Assembly: GCA_029882975.1 (NCBI GenBank)
Contig: JAOUJW010000023.1
Span: 20,670 to 84,669, forward strand
Direction of reading: 5' to 3'
Length of the DNA: 64,000 bases
Source of the DNA: Gammaproteobacteria bacterium
Lineage (GTDB): Bacteria; Pseudomonadota; Gammaproteobacteria; SZUA-152
The first letter of the stretch is position 1; every line of letters begins with the position of its first letter. Positions 48,676-57,206 of the stretch are shown here, piece by piece. A program made the position numbers and the translations under genes. The notes beneath the pieces are model-generated. The model saw nothing but the letters and a program-made list of their open reading frames with translations, made no database searches and was not told where the DNA came from.

Positions 48676-48705
48676 AAAGGCAAGCCCATACCGGCTTGCC
48701 TTTTT
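48676..48705 (+). terminator. Rho-independent terminator after prkB
   Basis: An 11-bp stem (AAAGGCAAGCC, 48676-48686, with 48693-48703) around a 6-base loop, ending in a T run to 48705. Textbook form, 11 bases after the stop. Confidence 0.92.
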
Positions 48706-48723
48706 CGTTTCCTGCCGAACATA

Positions 48724-48805
48724 TTGTAAATAATTGTAAACAAAACCCGGTTGACGTTGTAAACGTCCTGGCAGACCCTTAAAATTGTCGTTGGGATGTT
48801 GTAAA
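48724..48805 (+). promoter_or_regulatory. Cluster of four TTGTAAA motifs
   Basis: TTGTAAA occurs at 48724, 48734, 48757 and 48799, all in the same orientation within 82 bases, ending 40 bases before the binding-protein gene. The third copy is embedded in a dyad, GACGTT-GTA-AACGTC (48753-48767). This may be the regulator-binding region of the operon. Confidence 0.5.
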
Positions 48806-48844
48806 TAGGAGATAGTATTCCCGAAAAAATTCAGGGTCCGCGCA

Positions 48845-49702
48845 ATGAAATTTCTTTTTATAGCAGTCATACTGCTATTCTCTCTAAGCGAAACTTACGC
48901 AAATAACAGATCTGATTCTACAGACACTTACGTTCTAGCCAGAGCTCCGCAACGATCTCACGTCAAGACAGTAAAAGACTGGGAACCCTTCGCTGAATTT
49001 TTACGGACTAAAACCGGTGCCGACATTCGCTTAAAGGTCTACGACTCTCGTGACCATTTTGAACATGATTTGCTACAAGGGAAAGTGGATTTGGTATACG
49101 CCAATCCCGGTTACCTGATTGCGGCCAAAGAACTGATCGATTACCAACCGCTGGTACGCAGCGGAAAAAGAAAACTTACGGGTATTATCGTCACCCGTAA
49201 ATCATCCGGGATTAACTCACTGCAAGATTTAAGCAATAAAACTCTGGCCTTTCCTGACAAAAACGCCTTCGCCGCCTCTCTTTATGTCAGGTCCATTTTG
49301 GACAATGAAAACATCCCATTCCAAGCGGAATATGTTAACGGCCATGACAATGTCTACCGCAATGTAGCCAATGGTAAATTCATCGCCGGCGGTGGCGTGT
49401 ACCGTACTTTAGACCGAGAGCCGACCGCATTACGCACGCAACTACAGGTAATCTACGAAACACCGGGTATGTCACCACACCCCTTGTTCGCACACCCCAG
49501 AGTCCCAAAAAACCTGCGCGATCGAATTGTTCAAATCATTTTGGCAATGCCCGAAGACACGAAAAACGCAATAATTCTGGAGCGAATTAAAATCCACCAC
49601 CCGGTGAAAGCGGACTTCCAAACCGACTACGCCTCAATCCGGTCGCTGGCGCTGCAAATGTACAAAACCCTCCTACAATCTCAGCAACGGCAACCCAAGT
49701 GA
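48845..49702 (+). CDS. PhnD-like periplasmic binding protein
   Basis: 285-residue exported protein of the phosphate/phosphite/phosphonate-binding (PhnD-like) type. Signal peptide at 1-19 (FLFIAVILLFSLSETYA). Family features are the VKDWEPFAEFLRTKTGADI start, the central VDLVYANPGYLIAAKE and SLQDLSNKTLAFPD segments, and SPHPLFAHPRVPKNLRDRI. The stop overlaps the GTG of the histidine kinase gene (GTGA), so the two products are made together. This points to a role as the kinase's periplasmic sensor rather than as part of a transporter, since no permease or ATPase is present. Confidence 0.87.
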   Translation: MKFLFIAVILLFSLSETYANNRSDSTDTYVLARAPQRSHVKTVKDWEPFAEFLRTKTGADIRLKVYDSRDHFEHDLLQGKVDLVYANPGYLIAAKELIDYQPLVRSGKRKLTGIIVTRKSSGINSLQDLSNKTLAFPDKNAFAASLYVRSILDNENIPFQAEYVNGHDNVYRNVANGKFIAGGGVYRTLDREPTALRTQLQVIYETPGMSPHPLFAHPRVPKNLRDRIVQIILAMPEDTKNAIILERIKIHHPVKADFQTDYASIRSLALQMYKTLLQSQQRQPK

Positions 49703-51591
49703 AAAAGCCCAATAAAAAGTCCTTTGGCTTTCAGTTAACGCTGATTATTACAGCATGCCTGATTTTCATGGAACTTGGCTTTGCGTGGTATCATTTCCAA
49801 TCGCAAACCACCACCGCCCTGCGTTTACTGAACCGGGAAACCTCGGCAATAGCAAAATCTCTATCCGTCTCACTCGCACCATTAATCAAAGATAACCTGA
49901 TTACTGACATCGAAACCCGACTCGCCACCTTTACCCCGATGGAAGACATCAGCACCATAACAATCCTCTCTAACGATGGCAGCATTTTGACTGAAGTTTC
50001 CAGAAATGCCGACAAGGAACTGGAACCCACATTCAGGTTTGGTCAGCAGACTCTACCGGAAACGACAGCATGCATGAATGCGGATGGACTTATTTGCAAC
50101 CAAGCCATTAATTATACAACCCAGTCCTTGGGCTGGATTCGAGTTACCTCCAGTTTTACATATATCGACAAGGTTGTAACAAGGATCTGGCTGGATACCT
50201 TAGCGCAAGCATTGATTACGTTAATACTCTGTGCCGTGGTTGTCCTGCCCTATATGAGCAAGAAGACCAGAGCTTTGATTCAGGCGGCCAACTTTGCCAG
50301 AAATATCCCGGCTAACACCGGCAAAACCATGCCAGTCAACGCGAGCACCTGGGAACTTGAGAATCTGGGGAATTCACTCAACAGCGCTTCGGAAATGTTG
50401 TACCGGCAAGAACTGGAAATCAGCGACAAAACCCGCTTACTGGAACAAAAAAACCGCGATTTACACAACCGGATCAGAGAATTGCAAAGCAATTACCAAA
50501 TTTCTGAAATTTTGGATAACTCCAGCATCAGCCTGCCTGACAGGGTTCAAAATGTCTGTTTTCTACTAACCGCCGCATTGTCCGGAGAAGATTTGATTGT
50601 CAAAATAGCGACAGATGAACAGACTTATTTAAGCAGTGACACCCCGATACTAAGTCACCTACTCAGCCATAAGCTGACCAATGGAGAGTTTAGTCACGGT
50701 CACATCGATATCGGCAGCCGTTTTCCGGACCGTTACGATTTGCCCGAGGATGAGGAGAATCTGGTCATCGAAACGGCAAAAAAAATAAGCAACGCCCTTA
50801 CCAAACACAAAATCACCCAGCAACTTCTAAGCTCCAATGCCAGGTTGGAACAGCGAGTCATTGAGCGCACAGAGCAACTGGAATTCGCCAAAACCTCAGC
50901 TGAACATGCCAACCAAGTCAAATCCCAGTTTCTTAGCAACATGAGCCACGAACTACGCACACCACTGAATGCTATATTGGGTTTCACACAACTGATGGAA
51001 CTGGGAAACATTGAAGAGAATGCGAAGAAGAACTACCTTAGACAAATTACACATTCCAGTCAGCATTTGCTGGAATTGGTAAACAACGCTCTGGATCTGT
51101 CCAGCTTTGAGAACGGCACCATCGTCCTGGAACCTGAACTTACCAATCTCAGCAACGTGGTTAATGAAGCCGTCAATGCCGTGACTCCCTGGTGCAAAGA
51201 CAAAAACATACGCATTTATGTTAACTGCATGGATAATCTCAACATTGTTACCGACAAAAGCAAAATCTACCGCTCTATCGTAAATCTGTTAACCAATGCG
51301 ATAAAGTACAATAAACCCAATGGCGAAGTCACTTTGGTACTTAGCCGCAACTACGACGGCAAAGCGATTATATCCGTATCCGATACCGGCGTAGGGATTG
51401 ACCAAGCAAAAATAGGTACCATATTTGAACCCTTCGAAAGGGCCACCTTAGACACCAATTTGCTGGGAACGGGCATTGGTCTATGTATCACCAAATACAT
51501 GGTGGAATTGATACAAGGACAAATCGAAGTACATAGCACATTGGGCGAAGGCAGCGAATTCAAAATCTACCTGGACAGCATGGCCGCGTGA
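49699..51591 (+). CDS. Sensor histidine kinase coupled to a periplasmic binding protein
   Basis: 630-residue kinase starting at GTG 49699 inside the stop of the binding-protein gene. Membrane segments at about 10-30 and 168-190 enclose a periplasmic domain of some 140 residues. A linker with a coiled coil (about 225-275) and a GAF-like cytoplasmic region follow. The HisKA box has H417 in FLSNMSHELRTPLNAILG; the ATPase domain has NLLTNAIKYN, DTGVGID and GTGIGLCI. There is no receiver domain and no response-regulator gene nearby, so its partner is encoded elsewhere. Confidence 0.92.
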   Translation: MKKPNKKSFGFQLTLIITACLIFMELGFAWYHFQSQTTTALRLLNRETSAIAKSLSVSLAPLIKDNLITDIETRLATFTPMEDISTITILSNDGSILTEVSRNADKELEPTFRFGQQTLPETTACMNADGLICNQAINYTTQSLGWIRVTSSFTYIDKVVTRIWLDTLAQALITLILCAVVVLPYMSKKTRALIQAANFARNIPANTGKTMPVNASTWELENLGNSLNSASEMLYRQELEISDKTRLLEQKNRDLHNRIRELQSNYQISEILDNSSISLPDRVQNVCFLLTAALSGEDLIVKIATDEQTYLSSDTPILSHLLSHKLTNGEFSHGHIDIGSRFPDRYDLPEDEENLVIETAKKISNALTKHKITQQLLSSNARLEQRVIERTEQLEFAKTSAEHANQVKSQFLSNMSHELRTPLNAILGFTQLMELGNIEENAKKNYLRQITHSSQHLLELVNNALDLSSFENGTIVLEPELTNLSNVVNEAVNAVTPWCKDKNIRIYVNCMDNLNIVTDKSKIYRSIVNLLTNAIKYNKPNGEVTLVLSRNYDGKAIISVSDTGVGIDQAKIGTIFEPFERATLDTNLLGTGIGLCITKYMVELIQGQIEVHSTLGEGSEFKIYLDSMAA

Positions 51592-51633
51592 ACAGCCATG
51601 CATTCAACAAAAGCATCGGGACAAATTCAGAAG

Positions 51634-52218
51634 CTATTTAGAAAACAAACTTAGGTACTTTTCGTAACCCTCAGCCGCTAACTTATCTTTAGGAATAAAC
51701 CGCAGAGATGCTGAATTTATACAGTACCGCAGGCCCGTCGGTGCCGGCCCATCGTTGAAAACATGCCCAAGATGGGAATCCGCAACCCGGCTTCTCACTT
51801 CAACCCGGCGCATAAAAAACTTATTATCCTCTTTTTCCTTTACCATGGAATCTTCAATAGGCCGGGTAAAGCTGGGCCAACCGGTGCCGGATTCAAACTT
51901 GTCAGTGGAACTGAATAACGGTTCCCCGGACACCACATCCACATAAATGCCCTCTTCGTGGTTATCCCAAAACTCATTTTTAAAGGGCCTCTCGGTTCCT
52001 TCCTCCTGGGTAACATGGTATTGCAACGGGGTTAACTTAGACTTCAGCACATCCTTACTGGGCTTAGAATATTGTTCGCTCATGTTGTTCTCCTGCTCAG
52101 GCTTGGTTTTGTCTTGCTTTTTCACATTCGACATATCCCCACCCACTGCATTTAACGCCAACAGCATAAAGGCTGACACCACAAACAAACCAGCCACAAC
52201 TTTAAAGGAACCCATCAT
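51634..52218 (-). CDS. msrB: Membrane-anchored peptide-methionine (R)-S-oxide reductase
   Basis: Repairs R-methionine sulfoxide in proteins. The 194 residues start with a hydrophobic anchor (about 5-25), then a polar linker, then the MsrB domain from about 55. The catalytic cysteine is C166 in [20 protein letters not shown] and [10 protein letters not shown] are conserved. C166 is the only cysteine in the whole protein. Both zinc-binding CxxC pairs and the usual resolving cysteine (T at that position) are absent, so regeneration must use an outside reductant. A GAGGAGT ribosome site precedes the start. The anchor puts it in the periplasm. Confidence 0.93.
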   Translation of the reverse strand: MMGSFKVVAGLFVVSAFMLLALNAVGGDMSNVKKQDKTKPEQENNMSEQYSKPSKDVLKSKLTPLQYHVTQEEGTERPFKNEFWDNHEEGIYVDVVSGEPLFSSTDKFESGTGWPSFTRPIEDSMVKEKEDNKFFMRRVEVRSRVADSHLGHVFNDGPAPTGLRYCINSASLRFIPKDKLAAEGYEKYLSLFSK

Positions 52219-52505
52219 GATTCACTCCTCAAACGACAGAACACAAAATATTGCTTACTGAGCATACAGATTACTTAATGTCGCTATTGTTACAAACTAT
52301 TTATTAGAAAATATTCTGGGTGAAAAACTTCGCAAAACGGTCACAACTCTGCAAAATCGTGATAAATCCCACAAATACCATAAATTAGCACTCTTTTTCC
52401 TATAAAACTCCCTTATAGAGTCGATATGTGGCAAAACTGAAACACAAATGCTAAGGTGGCGGCTTATCCGCTTAAATGTGTCATCATTGTTACCGATATA
52501 CACAC

Positions 52506-52997
52506 ATGGAACTGGAAATCGAAACCCAATATACCCAACAACTCATTCGTGAAGGCGCCCGAATGTATTGGAAAAACACCTTTGCCGGCACATTTCTGTT
52601 ATGCCTGACAGGAATACTGGTTTCGAGTGTGTTGATTTTTTTTATGAATATCAACACCTGGATAACCATGGCCTTCCTCGCAGTAGCCTGCCTTGGTTGC
52701 CTGATTTTCGGTGCCATTTACTTCATGTTTAAACAACGCTCTCTAACCACTTTTAAGCAAATGGAATTTCCGGTCGCCAAATGGAAATTCACCGAACAGG
52801 ATGTCGCTGTGGAATCCTATTTGGGTAAAAGTCGCTTTAAGTGGGAGATGTTACGGGAAGTGATTAAATCGGATACAGCCTGGTTGTTGGTCTACCAGAA
52901 CAGCGCCTACTCCCTGTTTCCCATCATCGGCATACCCGGAGACACCCTGGCTATGATCGAGAATAAAGTCAGTGAAACCGGTGGGAAAATAGCCTGA
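52506..52997 (+). CDS. YcxB-like membrane protein
   Basis: 163-residue protein from ATG 52506 (MELEIETQYTQQ). Two adjacent membrane segments at about 28-73 are followed by a C-terminal YcxB-like domain (KFTEQDVAVESYLGKSRFKWEMLREVIKS), a small beta-rich cytoplasmic fold of unknown function. The 287 bases upstream to msrB should hold divergent promoters but show no obvious elements. It is convergent with the following membrane-protein gene. Confidence 0.75.
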   Translation: MELEIETQYTQQLIREGARMYWKNTFAGTFLLCLTGILVSSVLIFFMNINTWITMAFLAVACLGCLIFGAIYFMFKQRSLTTFKQMEFPVAKWKFTEQDVAVESYLGKSRFKWEMLREVIKSDTAWLLVYQNSAYSLFPIIGIPGDTLAMIENKVSETGGKIA

Positions 52998-53007
52998 TTT
53001 TTCCGAA

Positions 53008-53394
53008 TCAAGCCTCCGGCTTATACAACAAAGCACCGCTCAGTATCACCAAACCCCGTACCAGCAATATCCCAATAGCCACATTTCGATGTTCGGTTCG
53101 AGCGTGCTGCTCACCCTGCAACAATTGTCTCCCGGCCAGGCCCTGAATGACATAGAGTACGAAGAGGGAAATCAGCAAGCCAAAATGTGTCCACAATAAA
53201 AAGGAGAATATATCCCCTTCTTCAAACAGCCGCTTGGGCCAGTCCCGATTCATATACAAATAAACCGGAAATAAAAAATCAAATATCATGATGCCGATCA
53301 TCATCGGCACGTGTACTGAGCGGATGCGACGTAAATACATTGCCAACAACATGACGACATAGCTCACCAGCGCCGCTGCTATGGTTATTGCCAC
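53008..53394 (-). CDS. Small polytopic membrane protein of unknown function
   Basis: About 128 residues starting at GTG 53394, chosen because GAGGAG stands six bases upstream; a longer frame from TTG 53454 has no ribosome site. Four hydrophobic segments (VAITIAAALVSYVVMLLAM; MMIGIMIFDFLFPVYLY; FSFLLWTHFGLLISLFVLY; VAIGILLVRGLVILSGALLY) make it an integral membrane protein. Histidines at or near segment ends (VHVP, THFG, EHRN) could bind a cofactor. I do not recognise the family. Confidence 0.65.
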   Translation of the reverse strand: MAITIAAALVSYVVMLLAMYLRRIRSVHVPMMIGIMIFDFLFPVYLYMNRDWPKRLFEEGDIFSFLLWTHFGLLISLFVLYVIQGLAGRQLLQGEQHARTEHRNVAIGILLVRGLVILSGALLYKPEA

Positions 53395-53681
53395 CAAACT
53401 CTCCTCATCAGCCTGTTTCCTAACGTGAAGCCATTGTACACATTTCCCACTCAAGGCGTCAGATTTGTACGCCCTGACAACCGTGTCAGCAATGTGAACT
53501 AGCGCATAAATTGCATCTACTTTCCACAGGTTTACGCACCGCTAAGCCATTGATCTCACAGTGGCAGGTTTAGCCTGAAGTGATTGTTTGGTTTAAGAAA
53601 AATCTTGTGGTGCCGATAGTTTAAGATAGTGCGCCTACACTTTAACCGGGTTTTTCTCCGGGGGGAGTGACATATTCACAA

Positions 53682-53714
53682 GTCGCTGCAAACCTTGAGA
53701 CAGCGACCTATAGT
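53682..53714 (+). promoter_or_regulatory. Candidate promoter and overlapping operator of the fatty-acid operon
   Basis: CTGCAA (53686-53691), 17 bases, then TATAGT (53709-53714). A dyad, GTCGCTG (53682-53688) with CAGCGAC (53701-53707), covers the -35 and the spacer, ideally placed for a repressor. The start codon of the first gene is 20 bases downstream. The remaining sequence back to 53395 shows no gene. Confidence 0.5.
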
Positions 53715-53734
53715 TACAATAGAAGCTTAGAAAT

Positions 53735-54709
53735 GTGAGCTTTGTCGAGAATAAAACCGAAGCGATGGCAATAGTTAACCCAAAAAAATGGCTAATCCAG
53801 AAAATTGTTCATTGGCTAACCCATGAGGAAGACGTTCAAGGAACGCCGCCATGTGATATGGAACGCCTTAGTTTCGAAATCAGACCCTGCGATGTGGTGT
53901 TGGTGGAAGGCCGCGCCCGTGTCAGTGATGTCATCAAAACCATTACTCAAAGCTCCTGGACTCATTCCGCCTTATACATCGGTCGCATGGCGGACATTGA
54001 AGACCCGAATGTGCGTGAACATATCAATTGGGTCTATGACGGCGACCCCGATGATCAGTTGATCATTGAACCCTTGTTGGGAGAAGGCACAGTGGTTGCC
54101 CCCTTGCATAAGTACGCCAAAGACCATTTGCGCATTTGTCGACCACAGGGGCTGTTGCCACAGGATGTCCCCAAAGTCATTGCGTATGCAACCAAACACA
54201 TTGGTTATGAGTACAATGTTCGGCAATTGGTGGATCTGGCACGCTTTTTACTTCCCTACGGCATTGTTCCCCGGCGCTGGCGCTCCAGCTTGTTTGAACA
54301 CAACGCGGGGGAATCTACCAAAGCCGTATGCTCCACCCTGATTGCTGCGGCATTCGCCACTGTCCAATTCCCAATCCTTCCCGTGATTCACAAAGAAGGC
54401 AACACCATGAGGATGTATAAGCGCAATACTCGTCTTTATACACCAAGGGATTTTGATTACTCGCCTTATTTTCAAATTATTAAATACCCCTTACTGGGAC
54501 TAAACGATTTGTCCGTGTATCGGCAACTGCCCTGGGATCAAAACGGTGTCGTCTGTAATGACGAAAATGAATGCTTTTTACCCATGCCGCAGTCTTCGTC
54601 GCAATCGGGACAAACGGCCCCAGCCGATAAAATTGGTGAATATTCACAGACTTATAGTAATGATGTAACAGAAAGTGGTACAACCGTAACTCAGAAACAA
54701 GTGAACTAA
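53735..54709 (+). CDS. YiiX/LRAT-like permuted papain-fold cysteine hydrolase
   Basis: 324-residue cytoplasmic protein with the permuted NlpC/P60 (YiiX/YebB, LRAT-like) fold: the histidine comes first (H77 in SSWTHSALYIG) and the nucleophile cysteine later (C199 in KAVCSTLIAAAF), with E112 (IIEPLLGEG) between. Start at GTG 53735; ATG 53765 is a real alternative. The C-terminal 60 residues are Ser/Thr/Gln-rich and disordered. fadE begins four bases after its stop, so it is the first gene of the beta-oxidation operon. Related folds include lipid acyltransferases and amidases, so hydrolysis or transfer of acyl groups feeding fatty-acid oxidation is a reasonable inference. No lipid substrate is proven. 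Confidence 0.82.
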   Translation: MSFVENKTEAMAIVNPKKWLIQKIVHWLTHEEDVQGTPPCDMERLSFEIRPCDVVLVEGRARVSDVIKTITQSSWTHSALYIGRMADIEDPNVREHINWVYDGDPDDQLIIEPLLGEGTVVAPLHKYAKDHLRICRPQGLLPQDVPKVIAYATKHIGYEYNVRQLVDLARFLLPYGIVPRRWRSSLFEHNAGESTKAVCSTLIAAAFATVQFPILPVIHKEGNTMRMYKRNTRLYTPRDFDYSPYFQIIKYPLLGLNDLSVYRQLPWDQNGVVCNDENECFLPMPQSSSQSGQTAPADKIGEYSQTYSNDVTESGTTVTQKQVN

Positions 54710-54713
54710 TATC

Positions 54714-57206
54714 ATGCAAACATTAATCTGGTTATTAATTTTCCTGGGTGTGTTCTGGTCAATCTTCTATTTTCGCGTGTCACTGCTTTTGGGTACAGGC
54801 ATTGTCGCGCTAACACTGGTGGCGTGGGGCAAGCTGGCGGCACCCGGTGTGTTTTGGCAAATATTGGCCTGGGGCACTTTTTTAACTCCCGCTGTCGTAT
54901 TAAACGTTACCGCTCTACGACGACAATGGATTACGGGGATGGCTTTGCAGGCTTTCAAGAAGGTCATTCCCACTATGTCGCAAACCGAAAAGGAAGCCTT
55001 GGAAGCCGGCAGTGTATGGTGGGATGGCGAGCTGTTCAGCGGAAATCCCCAATGGCAGCGCTTGCTGCAAACACCCAAACCCCAACTGAGCTCGGAAGAA
55101 CAGGGGTTTCTGGATGGCCCGGTGCAGCAATTGTGTGAAATGATCGATGACTGGAAAGTGACCCATGAGGACCACGATCTACCCGAACCCATTTGGCAAT
55201 TTATTAAGGACAATGGTTTTTTCGGTATGATCATACCAAAGAGCTATGGTGGACTGGAGTTTTCCGCCCTGGCTCATTCCAGCGTGGTGGTAAAGATCTC
55301 CACGCGTTCCATCACTGCTGCCGTGACGGTCATGGTGCCCAATTCCTTAGGCCCGGCTGAATTGCTGTTACGCTATGGTACTCAGGAGCAAAAGAACCAT
55401 TACTTACCTCGCCTGGCCAAAGGCCAGGAAGTTCCCTGTTTTGCGCTCACTTCCCCGGAAGCCGGTTCCGATGCCGCGTCTATGGTGGACAATGGCATTG
55501 TTTGTCGCAGTGATTTTGAAGGCAAGAAAGATGTGCTGGGTATACGCCTCAACTGGAGTAAACGTTATATTACCCTGGGGCCGGTGGCAACCGTATTGGG
55601 ATTGGCCTTTAAGCTGTACGATCCTGAACATTTACTGGGCGAGACCGAAAATCTCGGTATAACCTGCGCCTTGATCCCCACTAATACCCCCGGGGTTAAA
55701 ATCGGAAATCGCCATTTCCCCTTGGATATGGCCTTTCAAAATGGTCCCAATGAAGGCAAAGATGTGTTCATCCCCATGGATTGGATCATTGGCGGCCAAT
55801 CCCAAGTGGGCAACGGCTGGCGCATGTTAATGGAATGTCTGGCAGCAGGTCGTTCCATTTCTTTACCTGCCTTAAGCACCGGTGCCGGCAAACTATCCAG
55901 CCGCGCCACCGGCGCCTATGCACGCATTCGGCAACAATTTAAAACCGCCATTGGAAATTTTGAAGGAGTGGAAGAACCTCTCGCGCGTATTGGTGGCTAT
56001 ACCTATATGCTGGATGCCGCTCGCACCTTAACCACATCGGCATTGGATCAGGGTGAAAGCCCCTCGGTTATTTCGGCCATCGTAAAATACAACTTTACTG
56101 AAACCATGCGCACTGTGTGTAATGATGCAATGGACATACAAGGCGGCAGCGGGATTTGCCTGGGACCGCGCAATTGGCTGGGGCGCATCTACCAATCCAT
56201 CCCCATCAGCATCACTGTGGAAGGGGCCAATATTCTCACCCGAAGCCTGATTATCTTTGGTCAAGGCGCCATTCGCTGCCATCCTTATGTGCTAAAGGAA
56301 ATGCTGGCCACCAAAGAGCCGGACGAACAGAAAGCCTTGGAAGACTTTGATGATGCTTTTACCCGTCACGTGGGTTTTAGTGTCAGCAACGCCTCTCGAA
56401 GCCTGTTTCTGGGCTTGACCAATGCCCGTTTCGCCAAAGCACCGGTTAGCGGCCCCACCGCCGTGTATTACCGTCAGCTAAGCCGTATGAGCAGTGCCTT
56501 CGCCTTTTTGTCCGACATGTCCATGCTGATTATGGGTGGCGACTTAAAACGCAAGGAAAAATTATCCGGTCGTCTGGCGGATATTTTAAGCCACCTTTAC
56601 CTGGCCTCTGCGACATTGAAACGCTTTGAGGATGACGGCCAACCGGCACAAGACCTGCCCTTAGTACAATGGAGCTGCGAGAACTCCTTGCGGGTTATGC
56701 AACAAAGCATGGATAAGTTTCTCAACAACTTCCCCATTCCGGTAGTGGCGTGGGTCTTACGCCGCATTGTTTTGCCATTAGGCAAAAAATATTCGGGCCC
56801 CTCCGATCGGTTGGGACATAAAGTAGCCAAATTGCTGCAAAGGCCATCACCCACGCGAGACCGTTTAACCGCTGGTATATTCTTACCCAATAACCTGGAT
56901 AAACATATTCATACCGAACCTCTGGCACGACTGGAATATGCGCTAAACTGTGTCATAGAAGCTGAAGATGCTGATAAACGCTTGCGCAAAGCCATACGCT
57001 CCGGACAAGTCACACAAACCGAACGCGGTGATCAAATCGATGCCGCAGTGGAATTGGAACTGTTATCCAAGGATGATGCCCAATTGCTTAACAAAGCTGA
57101 TACCGCTCGCCGTGACGTCATCTGGGTGGATGATTTTGAGCCAGAATATTTTCAGCGCAACAATGACAGCAGTGAGCCACCATTATCCGCGAAGGAGTGT
57201 GCCTAA
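54714..57206 (+). CDS. fadE: Acyl-CoA dehydrogenase, FadE type
   Basis: First enzyme of beta-oxidation, forming trans-2-enoyl-CoA with FAD. At 830 residues it belongs to the large FadE class (E. coli 814). Two N-terminal hydrophobic segments (about 4-22 and 26-50, then about 58-66) tether it to the membrane. The dehydrogenase core has FFGMIIPKSYGGLEFSALAHS, CFALTSPEAGSDA, and DIQGGSGICLGPRNWLG; a long C-terminal FadE extension follows. The next gene's ATG immediately follows the stop. Confidence 0.95.
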   Translation: MQTLIWLLIFLGVFWSIFYFRVSLLLGTGIVALTLVAWGKLAAPGVFWQILAWGTFLTPAVVLNVTALRRQWITGMALQAFKKVIPTMSQTEKEALEAGSVWWDGELFSGNPQWQRLLQTPKPQLSSEEQGFLDGPVQQLCEMIDDWKVTHEDHDLPEPIWQFIKDNGFFGMIIPKSYGGLEFSALAHSSVVVKISTRSITAAVTVMVPNSLGPAELLLRYGTQEQKNHYLPRLAKGQEVPCFALTSPEAGSDAASMVDNGIVCRSDFEGKKDVLGIRLNWSKRYITLGPVATVLGLAFKLYDPEHLLGETENLGITCALIPTNTPGVKIGNRHFPLDMAFQNGPNEGKDVFIPMDWIIGGQSQVGNGWRMLMECLAAGRSISLPALSTGAGKLSSRATGAYARIRQQFKTAIGNFEGVEEPLARIGGYTYMLDAARTLTTSALDQGESPSVISAIVKYNFTETMRTVCNDAMDIQGGSGICLGPRNWLGRIYQSIPISITVEGANILTRSLIIFGQGAIRCHPYVLKEMLATKEPDEQKALEDFDDAFTRHVGFSVSNASRSLFLGLTNARFAKAPVSGPTAVYYRQLSRMSSAFAFLSDMSMLIMGGDLKRKEKLSGRLADILSHLYLASATLKRFEDDGQPAQDLPLVQWSCENSLRVMQQSMDKFLNNFPIPVVAWVLRRIVLPLGKKYSGPSDRLGHKVAKLLQRPSPTRDRLTAGIFLPNNLDKHIHTEPLARLEYALNCVIEAEDADKRLRKAIRSGQVTQTERGDQIDAAVELELLSKDDAQLLNKADTARRDVIWVDDFEPEYFQRNNDSSEPPLSAKECA

